From Desulfomicrobium sp. (GTDB lineage Bacteria; Desulfobacterota; Desulfovibrionia; Desulfovibrionales; Desulfomicrobiaceae), in assembly GCA_003542385.1 (NCBI GenBank), contig DPKT01000232.1, forward strand, positions 1-5,109: a stretch of DNA of 5,109 nucleotides, in the 5' to 3' direction. Positions 1 to 5,109 of the stretch are shown here, piece by piece (the stretch's first letter is position 1; each line of letters opens with the position of its first letter). A program made the position numbers and the translations under genes. The notes below the pieces were generated by a model, which saw nothing but the letters and a program-made list of their open reading frames with translations, ran no database searches and was not told the origin of the DNA.

Positions 1-1
1 G

Positions 2-646
2 CCGAGCCCCATGGTCACCGCCTTCGCCGTAGGCAGCCGCGACGCATCGGCCATCGCCGTGACCGACGGTCTGCTGCGCACCCTCTCGCCGCGCGAACTC
101 GTGGCCGTCCTGGCCCACGAGACTGCCCACATCGCCCACGGCGACCTCTTCGTCATGGGCCTGGCCGACGTCATCTCGCGCATCACCTCGGCCATGAGCT
201 TCGCCGGGCTGTTCCTCATCATCCTGTCCCTGCCCCAGGCCCTGGCCGGCGGCGACGTGGACTGGTGGCCCCTCCTGCTTCTGGCCGTCGCCCCCCAGGT
301 CAGCCTCCTGTCCCAGCTGGGTCTGTCGCGCACCCGAGAATTCGACGCGGACCTCACGGCCGCCCGGCTGACCGACGATCCCGAAGCCCTGGCCTCGGCC
401 CTGGTCAAGCTGGAGCGGGTCCAGAACGGCTTCATGCGTCGCATTTTCTTCCCCGGCCGCGGCCTGCCCGAACCCTCCTGGCTGCGCACCCACCCCACCA
501 CCGAAGAACGCATCAGCCGCCTGCGCGACCTGCAGCCCGCACGGGAACCCGACTGGCAGGGCGGTTATGCCTTCGAGCCCCCCTCCTTCCCCCACGTCCG
601 CCTGCGGCAGAGACCGCGCGGGGGTTGGTGGGGGTACTGGTACTGA
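2..646 (+). CDS. M48 family (HtpX-like) membrane zinc metalloprotease, 5' end missing
   Basis: Peptidase family M48 members are membrane-bound zinc proteases, many of them involved in membrane-protein quality control. The reading frame is open to the left edge. The first ATG in view (position 11) lies inside the conserved stretch before the active site (P-x-x-F-A-x-G, then AIAVTDGLL), so the true start is upstream. Counting from that ATG, the zinc-binding HExxH motif is HETAH at residues 36-40. Two hydrophobic segments follow at about 61-79 and 85-105. The third zinc ligand is expected at E110 in REFDAD, and the family's THPTTEERISRL block sits at 160-171. The C-terminus is aromatic (GGWWGYWY). 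The stop TGA is 2 nt before the next gene's GTG, so the two are probably co-transcribed. The family assignment is secure from the motifs; HtpX orthology proper is not established. Confidence 0.9.
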   Translation, partial: PSPMVTAFAVGSRDASAIAVTDGLLRTLSPRELVAVLAHETAHIAHGDLFVMGLADVISRITSAMSFAGLFLIILSLPQALAGGDVDWWPLLLLAVAPQVSLLSQLGLSRTREFDADLTAARLTDDPEALASALVKLERVQNGFMRRIFFPGRGLPEPSWLRTHPTTEERISRLRDLQPAREPDWQGGYAFEPPSFPHVRLRQRPRGGWWGYWY

Positions 647-648
647 CC

Positions 649-918
649 GTGGACCGTCTCTTCGTCTACGGCACCCTCATGGCCCCTCTGACCTGCCGAG
701 GCCTGCTGGGCCGCGCTCCGTACTGCGAACCCGCCGAACTCGATGGGCATGAACGACGCGCGGTGCGCCACACCACCTACCCGGCCATCGTCGCAAAGGA
801 CGGCGCGACCGTTCGCGGCCTGGCGCTGCAAGAATTGTCCGAGGCGGAATTATACGCCCTCGACGAGTATGAAGGGGATGAATGCGAACGAATCCCTGTC
901 ACCATACGGGTCAGGTAG
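649..918 (+). CDS. Gamma-glutamylcyclotransferase (AIG2/GGCT-like) family protein, apparently truncated by an in-frame TAG
   Basis: The 89-residue product has the GGCT/AIG2 fold signature: N-terminal RLFVYGTL (residues 3-10; the family's glycine-rich YGxL substrate loop), YPAI at 44-47, VRGLAL at 55-60, and LDEYEGDE at 71-78. That last block carries the glutamate (E75) expected to be the catalytic acid. Family members cyclise gamma-glutamyl amines or peptides to 5-oxoproline, or act on related amide links; the substrate here is unknown. I chose the GTG at 649 because it puts MDRLFVYGTL at the N-terminus, as is usual in the family. It lies 2 nt after the protease stop, consistent with translational coupling; the only G-rich stretch upstream (621-634) is a poor, distant ribosome site. 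Family members are usually about 110-120 residues. Here the ORF ends at TAG 916-918, just before the conserved AWVY strand, which is present in the same frame after the stop. It is therefore either a recent nonsense pseudogene, a sequence error, or a suppressed amber codon. Confidence 0.8.
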   Translation: MDRLFVYGTLMAPLTCRGLLGRAPYCEPAELDGHERRAVRHTTYPAIVAKDGATVRGLALQELSEAELYALDEYEGDECERIPVTIRVR

Positions 919-1003
919 AGAAACTCGAAAGCCTGGGTCTACATCTGGACGGTCGGGGAAGAAAGCCTGGAACCGGCGGGCCGAACCTCGGAGAACTTCC
1001 GCG
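919..1003 (+). other. In-frame C-terminal remnant of the cyclotransferase beyond the amber stop
   Basis: Reading on in the same frame past TAG 916-918 gives RNSKAWVYIWTVGEESLEP and onward. AWVYIW matches the conserved AWVYxW strand that follows the LDxYEG and (R/V)PVxV blocks in bacterial GGCT-like proteins, at nearly the normal spacing. This stretch is the gap between two convergent genes and is not otherwise explained. The next in-frame stop is TGA 1126-1128, which would overlap the opposite gene by about 125 nt, so the original end of the protein is uncertain. Confidence 0.65.
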
Positions 1004-1861
1004 TCAGCGGGACTGCGCAAATTCGCCGTACATGGCCCGGTAGTCTTCGACGGCCCCGGCGGGCAGCCAGTGCTCGAAGGCCCGGCGGTACTCCGGCGTG
1101 TTCCTGTGCCGCTCCAGCACGGCGTTGACACGCCCGATCATTTCCGTCCCCCAGGTGGTGCGCGGCGCGGCGACGCGGCCGACGACCGGGACCAGGGCCT
1201 CGCTCAGGGGCACGAGGGAGAAGGCGTTCTCCCTGCCCTTCATGCGCGCCACATACGTGGCCTCGAACGGGAAGGCGAGCACCCCGTCCACCCTGCCCCG
1301 CTGGAGCATGTCCAGCAGGCTGCCCAGAAGGTTGGAGCCCGTATGGGCCACGATGCGCGACGGGTCGGGCGCGGTCCGCAGCACGGAGTCCACCTCGGGG
1401 CCGTAGGACCTGTCCACAGCCACGCCAAGAATCTTCCCGGACACGAAATCGCGCAGTGAGACGCGGCCGCCCTGCCCGACGCCCGCCGAACCGGCCCGGA
1501 CCACGAGACAGACCGGGGGGACCAGCACGCACGGCATGGAATACTGCATGATGGCGTTCCGCTCCGGGTTGGGGATGATCCCCACCGCCAGGACCTTCTC
1601 CCCCTGCTTCATCCAGTTCATGGTTCGGCTCAGGTTGGCGGTCAGGACATGGTGATCCAGATCCGGCATCTCGCGCCTCATGAGATCGTGGATCATGTCC
1701 GAAGGCCCCTGACCAACGTACGGCCCTTCGACGATGCGCAGGGGGGGAAAATCCGCGTGCATCCAGGTCACGGCGTCGGCTGCGCCCTCGGCGGCCGGAG
1801 ACGCGCCCGGCAGGCCGAGGCAGAGGATGACGAGCACCACTTTGCATAAATTCGACAACAT
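1004..1861 (-). CDS. Secreted substrate-binding protein of the TIGR02285 group (family 3 solute-binding-protein-like)
   Basis: The 285-residue product resembles the TIGR02285 proteins, a proteobacterial group related to family 3 extracellular solute-binding proteins. The recognisable blocks are TWMHADFPPLRIVEGP (32-47), G-Q-G-P-S-D (50-55), ANLSRTMNWMKQGE (75-88), the ...PNPER... segment (97-101) and SMPCVLVPP (108-116). A second-lobe block, VDRSYGPEVDSVL, is at 149-161. Residues 1 to about 23 form a Sec signal peptide with a lysine, a hydrophobic core (VVLVILCLGL) and small residues near 20-24, so the mature protein should be periplasmic. I start at ATG 1861 rather than TTG 1879 because a promoter-like pair overlaps the longer version and the shorter one gives a standard signal peptide. 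Neither start has a clear Shine-Dalgarno. No permease or ATPase gene is adjacent, so ligand and partner are unknown. It is convergent with the cyclotransferase gene and divergent from the iron-sulfur gene. Confidence 0.85.
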   Translation of the reverse strand: MLSNLCKVVLVILCLGLPGASPAAEGAADAVTWMHADFPPLRIVEGPYVGQGPSDMIHDLMRREMPDLDHHVLTANLSRTMNWMKQGEKVLAVGIIPNPERNAIMQYSMPCVLVPPVCLVVRAGSAGVGQGGRVSLRDFVSGKILGVAVDRSYGPEVDSVLRTAPDPSRIVAHTGSNLLGSLLDMLQRGRVDGVLAFPFEATYVARMKGRENAFSLVPLSEALVPVVGRVAAPRTTWGTEMIGRVNAVLERHRNTPEYRRAFEHWLPAGAVEDYRAMYGEFAQSR

Positions 1862-1867
1862 AGACAA

Positions 1868-1896
1868 AATGTAAGACAAATCGGCGCGAACTTCAA
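1868..1896 (-). promoter_or_regulatory. Candidate sigma-70 promoter for the TIGR02285-type gene
   Basis: On the minus strand, TTGAAG (1896-1891) and TACATT (1873-1868) are separated by exactly 17 nt; each matches the consensus at 4 of 6 positions. The -10 ends 6 nt before ATG 1861, so the transcript would begin at or next to the start codon, which agrees with the absence of a ribosome-binding site. This is a motif match only; another promoter further upstream is possible. Confidence 0.3.
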
Positions 1897-1921
1897 CACT
1901 CTTGCGCCGCGTATGACATTC

Positions 1922-1934
1922 GCGTTTCGAACGC
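1922..1934. repeat. 13-bp dyad GCGTT-TCG-AACGC in the divergent intergenic region
   Basis: Perfect 5-bp inverted arms (1922-1926 and 1930-1934) around a 3-bp centre. It lies between the two divergent genes, upstream of the candidate minus-strand promoter, so it could be an operator half-site pair. It is short enough to occur by chance in GC-rich DNA. Confidence 0.3.
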
Positions 1935-1971
1935 CCCGGATGCGCAAGCGGCGACCCAGGGCCGGAATTGC

Positions 1972-1990
1972 CGAATTTTCGCTTTATTCG
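1972..1990. repeat. Interrupted dyad CGAAT-N9-ATTCG upstream of the iron-sulfur protein gene
   Basis: Arms at 1972-1976 and 1986-1990 are exact reverse complements with a 9-nt AT-rich centre; G and C bases just outside the arms could extend the pairing only with a bulge. It overlaps the expected -35 area for the plus-strand gene, a plausible place for a regulator to bind. The pattern is visible; its function is unproven. Confidence 0.3.
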
Positions 1991-2011
1991 ACGGCCCGAC
2001 AGGCTTATGAT
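1983..2011 (+). promoter_or_regulatory. Weak candidate promoter for the iron-sulfur protein gene
   Basis: TATGAT at 2006-2011 matches the -10 consensus at 5 of 6 positions, 26 nt before the ATG at 2038. The hexamer 17 nt upstream, TTTATT (1983-1988), matches the -35 consensus at only 3 of 6, so an activator or another sigma factor may be needed, or the match is chance. Confidence 0.3.
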
Positions 2012-2025
2012 CCGGGAAACTCCAC

Positions 2026-2029
2026 GGAG
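2026..2029 (+). promoter_or_regulatory. Ribosome-binding site of the iron-sulfur protein gene
   Basis: GGAG lies 8 nt before ATG 2038, an ideal spacing that fixes this start. Confidence 0.65.
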
Positions 2030-2037
2030 AAGCCGCC

Positions 2038-3321
2038 ATGTCGCACCACTCGCACCGTTTTGGATACGCGGAGCTCACCGACCGCCTGAACCGCTGCCCC
2101 CAGGGCGCCCCGCCCTCCGAATCCCTGCACAAGATCCTTAAAATTCTCTTTTCCGAGCGCGAGGCCGAGCTCATCGCCCTGCTGCCCATCAGGCCCTTCA
2201 CGGCCGAAAAGGCGGCCGAGGTCTGGAAGATGGACCTGACGCAGGCCAGAAACATCCTCGACGACCTGGCCGGACGGGCCATGCTCGTCGACGTCGAAGG
2301 CGAGGACGGCCGCACGACCTACATCCTGCCCCCGCCCATGGCCGGCTTCTTCGAATTTTCGATGATGCGCACGCGCGGCGACATCGACCAGAAGGCCCTG
2401 GCGGAACTCTTCTACCAGTACCTGAACGTCGAGGAGGACTTCGTCAGGGCCCTCTTTGCCGACGGCGAGACCCAACTCGGCCGCGTCTTCGTGCAGGAGC
2501 CCATGCTCTCGACCGAAAACGCCGTGCACGTGCTCGATTACGAGCGGGCCAGCGAGGTCATCCGCACGGCCTCCCACCGGGCCATCAGCACCTGCTACTG
2601 CCGGCACAAGATGCAGCACGTGGGCCGGGACTGCGACGCGCCCAAGGACATCTGCATGACCTTCAACACCTCGGCCGCGTCCCTGGCACGCCACGGCCAC
2701 GCCCGCCCGGTGGACACGGCCGAGTGCCTGGACCTGCTGGACCGGGCCCAGGAGCACGGCCTGGTGCAGTTCGGGGAAAACGTGCGCGAGCGGGTCAACT
2801 TCATCTGCAACTGCTGCGGCTGCTGCTGCGAGGCCATGATCGCGGCCCGCAAGTTCGGCAACCTCCACCCCGTGCACACCACCAACTTCCTGCCCGCGGT
2901 GGACGAAAACGCCTGCAACGGTTGCGGCAAATGCGCGGCGGCCTGCCCCGTCGAGGCCATGGGCACCGTGTCGGCCAACGATCCCAGACAACCCAAACGC
3001 AAGAAGGCCCGCGTGGACGAGAGCATCTGCCTGGGCTGCGGCGTGTGCGTGCGCGCCTGCCCGGACAGGGCCCTGTCCCTCAAGCCACGGGAGAAGCGCG
3101 TCATCACCCCGCTCAATTCCGTGCACCGCACCGTGGTCATGGCCTTGGAGCGCGGCAAGCTCCAGCACCTCTTCTTCGACAACCGCGTGCTCTGGAACCA
3201 CCGCGCCCTGGCCGCGGTGCTGGGCGTGATCCTGAAGCTCCCGCCCATCAAGCAGGCCATGGCCACGAGCCAGGTCAAGTCGCGGTTCATGGAGTACCTG
3301 GTGCGGAAATTCCCGGTCTGA
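2038..3321 (+). CDS. Cysteine-rich 4Fe-4S dicluster ferredoxin-type protein with winged-helix-like N-terminus
   Basis: This 427-residue protein has no signal peptide and no clear membrane segment, so it is probably cytoplasmic. Residues about 30-100 look like a winged-helix fold: helices over 30-50, 55-64 and 67-82, then a beta-like MLVDVEGEDGRTTYILPP. The middle holds C186-Y-C188 followed by C199 and C206 (a CxC-x10-C-x6-C arrangement), then C257-N-C-C-G-C-C-C264, six cysteines in eight residues. Two classic ferredoxin motifs follow: C293xxC296xxC299xxxC303-P and C331xxC334xxC337xxxC341-P, each expected to bind one [4Fe-4S] cluster. The C-terminal 70 residues have an amphipathic-to-hydrophobic stretch (ALAAVLGVILKLPPIKQAM) but no cysteines. 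Proteins with this CxC / CNCCxCCC / dicluster order occur in anaerobic bacteria and archaea and generally lack an assigned function; electron transfer or redox sensing is inference. The gene is monocistronic here, between a divergent and a convergent neighbour. Confidence 0.9.
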   Translation: MSHHSHRFGYAELTDRLNRCPQGAPPSESLHKILKILFSEREAELIALLPIRPFTAEKAAEVWKMDLTQARNILDDLAGRAMLVDVEGEDGRTTYILPPPMAGFFEFSMMRTRGDIDQKALAELFYQYLNVEEDFVRALFADGETQLGRVFVQEPMLSTENAVHVLDYERASEVIRTASHRAISTCYCRHKMQHVGRDCDAPKDICMTFNTSAASLARHGHARPVDTAECLDLLDRAQEHGLVQFGENVRERVNFICNCCGCCCEAMIAARKFGNLHPVHTTNFLPAVDENACNGCGKCAAACPVEAMGTVSANDPRQPKRKKARVDESICLGCGVCVRACPDRALSLKPREKRVITPLNSVHRTVVMALERGKLQHLFFDNRVLWNHRALAAVLGVILKLPPIKQAMATSQVKSRFMEYLVRKFPV

Positions 3322-3357
3322 AGACCTGCGCGTCCCGACGTACGAAATTGCCCGGCG

Positions 3358-4893
3358 TCACAGCGAACGCAGCCGGTGCCTGGCCCTCTCCCTCTCCTCG
3401 GCCCTCTCGATGACCGTCCGGTAGGCCAGGTAATACTTGTAGATGTTGCCCACGTAGCGGACCGTCTCCTGGCCCGTGACCTTGCCGGCGGCGACCTCCA
3501 CGTTGGCGAACCACTGGTTCGGGTCCAGGCCCATGTCCGCCGTCAGGCGGCGCATGCGCGCCATGTTGCCCGGACCTGCGTTGTACCCGGCGAAGGCGAA
3601 GAGCATGCGGTTCAGGGGGCTGATGGCCGGGTCGTCGTAGTACGTGTCGATGAGGTGACGGTAGTATTTGGCCCCGGCGTGGATGTTGGTCTCCAGCCGC
3701 CGGATGTCGGGGAGGTTGATGGGCGGTCCGGCCGCGGTGCTCGGCAGGAGCTGCATGACGCCCACGGCGCCGGCGGGGCTCAGCGCATTCTGGTCGAGCC
3801 GCGACTCCTGGTAGCCCTGGGCCGCGAGGAGCAGGAAGTCCAGGTCGTACTGCCGGCCGTAACTGCGGAAGTATTTCGCGGCCGCCTCGAAGCGGCGCAT
3901 GTCCTCGCTGTCCTTGGCGTTGCGCAGGTAGCCGGACTTGATGAAGTACTTGCGGTTCAGGAAGGCCAGATCCTTCGAAGGGCGGTAATGCTTCACGAAA
4001 TCGTTGATCAGCCCCAGCAGTTGCGGGTTGTCCTTGCGCACCGCCCAGGCCAGGCGCTGGCCCCGGGCCGCCACGAGATCGTCGCGGACGCGGATGCCGG
4101 GCAGCACCTCGCCCCACAGCCGGGCCCGGTACCCGTCGACCACGGTCAGGGGCAGAAGCCCGGCGCCGACCATCTCCATGATGTCCTCGCTCTCCAGGCT
4201 CTCGTCCGCCGGGCGGATGTCGACCGGCGGCAGGCCCTGGGACTCCAGACGCGCGTTCAGCCCCTGCAGCGTCTCGAAATAGCTGCTGGAGCGGCGCACG
4301 TAGACCTCCTTCCCCGAAAGGTCCTCGATGCTCCCAAGCTCGGGCGATTCCGGCCCCGAGACCACGACCTCGCGGACATCCGAGACCCAGGGCTCCGAAA
4401 AGGCCACCAGTTCCTCACGGTCGGGCGTGATGGACAGGCTCGCCACGGCAATGTCCCCCCGGCCGGCATTGAGCGCCGAGATCAGCTCGTCCCGCCGCAC
4501 GGGGATGCAGACGACATGGACGGGGTACTTGCGGGTCTTGAGGTGCATGTTGAGCCACTTTTCGAAAGCATGTGCCACCTCGGCCGTGAAGCCCTTGGTG
4601 ACCGCGCCGTCGAGATAGTAGTTCGTGCGGCTGTAGGTGACCAGGATGCGGATGTAGCGGCGCGTGCGCATCCCGTCGAGGTCGCCGCGCCAGGGGATGT
4701 TCAGGTACTTGAACAGGGCGGCGTCCTGCCGCTCCTGCTCGGCCGCAGCCGTGGCGTTCTGGGCGTCGGCCCATGCGGCCGCCGGAAAAAGCGGGACCAA
4801 GCACAGGACCAGCGCCCATAAGACCAGGCGGCATGCACTCCATCCACGGGACAGGGCGTGCGGGCCGGCAGCCTTCATTGCCGGGAAAGACAT
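3358..4893 (-). CDS. MltF-like lytic transglycosylase (SBP_bac_3 domain + SLT domain)
   Basis: This 511-residue periplasmic enzyme is predicted to cleave the MurNAc-GlcNAc bond of peptidoglycan with formation of 1,6-anhydroMurNAc. Its length is close to E. coli MltF (about 518). Residues 1-42 are a long Sec signal peptide ending in AWA/DA; there is no proper lipobox before C31. Residues about 80-315 form a family 3 solute-binding domain, with GFTAEVAHAFEKWL, GDIAVASLSITPDREE (R159 is the usual carboxylate-binding position), FSEPW, and DLSGKEVYVRRSSSY. Residues about 335-495 are the transglycosylase domain: catalytic E363 in GYQESRLD, GAVGVMQLLPSTA (375-387), AGYNAGPGN (435-443) and the ETVRYVGNIYKYYLAY block (476-491). 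The tail is charged and rich in Arg and Glu. ATG 4893 is chosen because GGAGG precedes it at 8 nt. The gene follows phosphofructokinase by 36 nt on the same strand. In MltF the N-terminal domain regulates activity; the ligand here is unknown. Confidence 0.92.
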   Translation of the reverse strand: MSFPAMKAAGPHALSRGWSACRLVLWALVLCLVPLFPAAAWADAQNATAAAEQERQDAALFKYLNIPWRGDLDGMRTRRYIRILVTYSRTNYYLDGAVTKGFTAEVAHAFEKWLNMHLKTRKYPVHVVCIPVRRDELISALNAGRGDIAVASLSITPDREELVAFSEPWVSDVREVVVSGPESPELGSIEDLSGKEVYVRRSSSYFETLQGLNARLESQGLPPVDIRPADESLESEDIMEMVGAGLLPLTVVDGYRARLWGEVLPGIRVRDDLVAARGQRLAWAVRKDNPQLLGLINDFVKHYRPSKDLAFLNRKYFIKSGYLRNAKDSEDMRRFEAAAKYFRSYGRQYDLDFLLLAAQGYQESRLDQNALSPAGAVGVMQLLPSTAAGPPINLPDIRRLETNIHAGAKYYRHLIDTYYDDPAISPLNRMLFAFAGYNAGPGNMARMRRLTADMGLDPNQWFANVEVAAGKVTGQETVRYVGNIYKYYLAYRTVIERAEERERARHRLRSL

Positions 4894-4901
4894 GAGTTCA
4901 A

Positions 4902-4906
4902 CCTCC
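4902..4906 (-). promoter_or_regulatory. Ribosome-binding site of the transglycosylase gene
   Basis: Minus-strand GGAGG lies 8 nt upstream of ATG 4893. It decides that start over the internal ATG at 4878. Confidence 0.75.
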
Positions 4907-4912
4907 AGCCGG

Positions 4913-4926
4913 GATGCGGGAGCATC
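4913..4926. repeat. Short inverted repeat between phosphofructokinase and transglycosylase genes
   Basis: GATGC (4913-4917) and GCATC (4922-4926) are exact reverse complements around GGGA. It lies in the 36-nt gap, just upstream of the GGAGG. There is no T-run, so it is not a convincing terminator; it might slightly affect translation of the downstream gene or mean nothing. Confidence 0.25.
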
Positions 4927-4929
4927 GAG

Positions 4930-5109
4930 TTACATGGCCCCGCGCCCAAGGTTCACGCCCGTGGCCTCGGCCGTGCGGATGAGCTGGTGGTCCAGGGGCA
5001 CGGTGCGGCACAGGCCGGCCAGTTCCGAGAGGGGGACGAGCACGATGTCCGGCGTCTTCAGGGCGACCATGGTCCCGAAATCGCCGCGAGCCGCCGCGTC
5101 CACGGCCGC
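4930..5109 (-). CDS. 6-phosphofructokinase, C-terminal fragment
   Basis: The minus-strand frame is open from the right edge to TAA at 4932-4930 and encodes the last 59 residues of a protein. The sequence GDFGTMVALKTPDIVLVPL, then CRTVPLDHQLIRTAEATGVNLG, matches the C-terminus of bacterial phosphofructokinases (family pattern G.fG.MVAL....I..VPL......TVP.d..li..A...G...G). The enzyme phosphorylates fructose 6-phosphate to fructose 1,6-bisphosphate in glycolysis. Whether this one uses ATP or pyrophosphate cannot be told, because the nucleotide-binding region lies outside the window. The stop is 36 nt before the transglycosylase start, with only that gene's ribosome-binding site and a 5-bp dyad between, so the two genes probably form one operon. 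It is likely pfkA or a PPi-PFK relative; I leave the symbol blank. Confidence 0.85.
   Translation of the reverse strand, partial: AAVDAAARGDFGTMVALKTPDIVLVPLSELAGLCRTVPLDHQLIRTAEATGVNLGRGAM

Noticed and set aside
649..918. Frameshift as the cause of the short cyclotransferase
   Set aside because: The AWVYIW strand is in the same frame as the start, so a single nonsense codon is sufficient.
919..1003. Bidirectional terminator between the convergent cyclotransferase and binding-protein genes
   Set aside because: GAACC and GGCCG stretches are direct rather than inverted repeats; no stable hairpin with a T-run was found.
743..1459. 238-codon + frame starting inside the cyclotransferase
   Set aside because: It is out of frame with the YGTL...LDEYEG...AWVY sequence and antisense to the binding-protein gene; no domain is visible.
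939..1847. 302-codon open frame on - overlapping the binding-protein gene in another frame
   Set aside because: It is Arg/Gly/Pro-rich shadow translation; the overlapping frame has a signal peptide and family motifs.
2806..2829. TGC-rich triplet run as a microsatellite
   Set aside because: It encodes the CNCCGCCC motif, interrupted by AAC and GGC codons, so protein-level selection explains it.
2005..3201. 398-codon open frame on - opposite the iron-sulfur protein gene
   Set aside because: Its translation is rich in Gly, Ala, Val and His without motifs, and it is antisense to an unambiguous ferredoxin-type gene.
3315..3326. GGTCTGAAGACC palindrome at the stop of the iron-sulfur gene as a terminator
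   Set aside because: The stem is only 4-5 bp with no T-run on either strand; too weak to call.
3376..4821. 481-codon open frame on + opposite the transglycosylase gene
   Set aside because: It is the antisense shadow of a gene with strong domain evidence; its translation is low-complexity and shows no recognisable domain. Such long frames are common in GC-rich DNA.

Overview
This GC-rich, gene-dense window suggests a Gram-negative proteobacterium, most likely an anaerobic Desulfovibrio-like sulfate reducer. That guess rests on a cysteine-rich dicluster ferredoxin protein, an orphan TIGR02285-type periplasmic binding protein and an MltF-like transglycosylase. It is inference from composition and gene content; no rRNA or other marker gene is present.

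Layout from left to right: (1) the 3' part of an M48 (HtpX-like) zinc metalloprotease on +, running off the left edge; (2) 2 nt later, also on +, a gamma-glutamylcyclotransferase (AIG2/GGCT-like) ORF starting at a GTG. An in-frame TAG cuts it short, and the conserved C-terminal strand is still readable just after that stop; (3) convergent to it on -, a secreted family-3-type solute-binding protein of the TIGR02285 group with no transporter genes beside it; (4) a 176-nt divergent intergenic region with two small dyads and candidate promoters; (5) on +, a 427-residue iron-sulfur protein with a winged-helix-like N-terminus, a CxC...C...C cluster, a CNCCGCCC motif and two [4Fe-4S] ferredoxin motifs; (6) convergent on -, a 511-residue MltF-like lytic transglycosylase (signal peptide, SBP_bac_3 domain, SLT domain); (7) just upstream of it on the same strand, the C-terminal 59 residues of a 6-phosphofructokinase running off the right edge.

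Three transcription units are likely: M48 protease + GGCT (+), the binding protein alone (-) diverging from the iron-sulfur protein alone (+), and phosphofructokinase -> transglycosylase (-). No stretch longer than 300 bases lacks a gene. I see no tRNA, rRNA, CRISPR array, insertion sequence or phage gene. Most of the window looks like ordinary chromosomal housekeeping and accessory metabolism. The points most worth a second look are the amber-interrupted cyclotransferase and the poorly characterised cysteine-rich iron-sulfur protein. I do not find convincing evidence for a new defence or mobile system.
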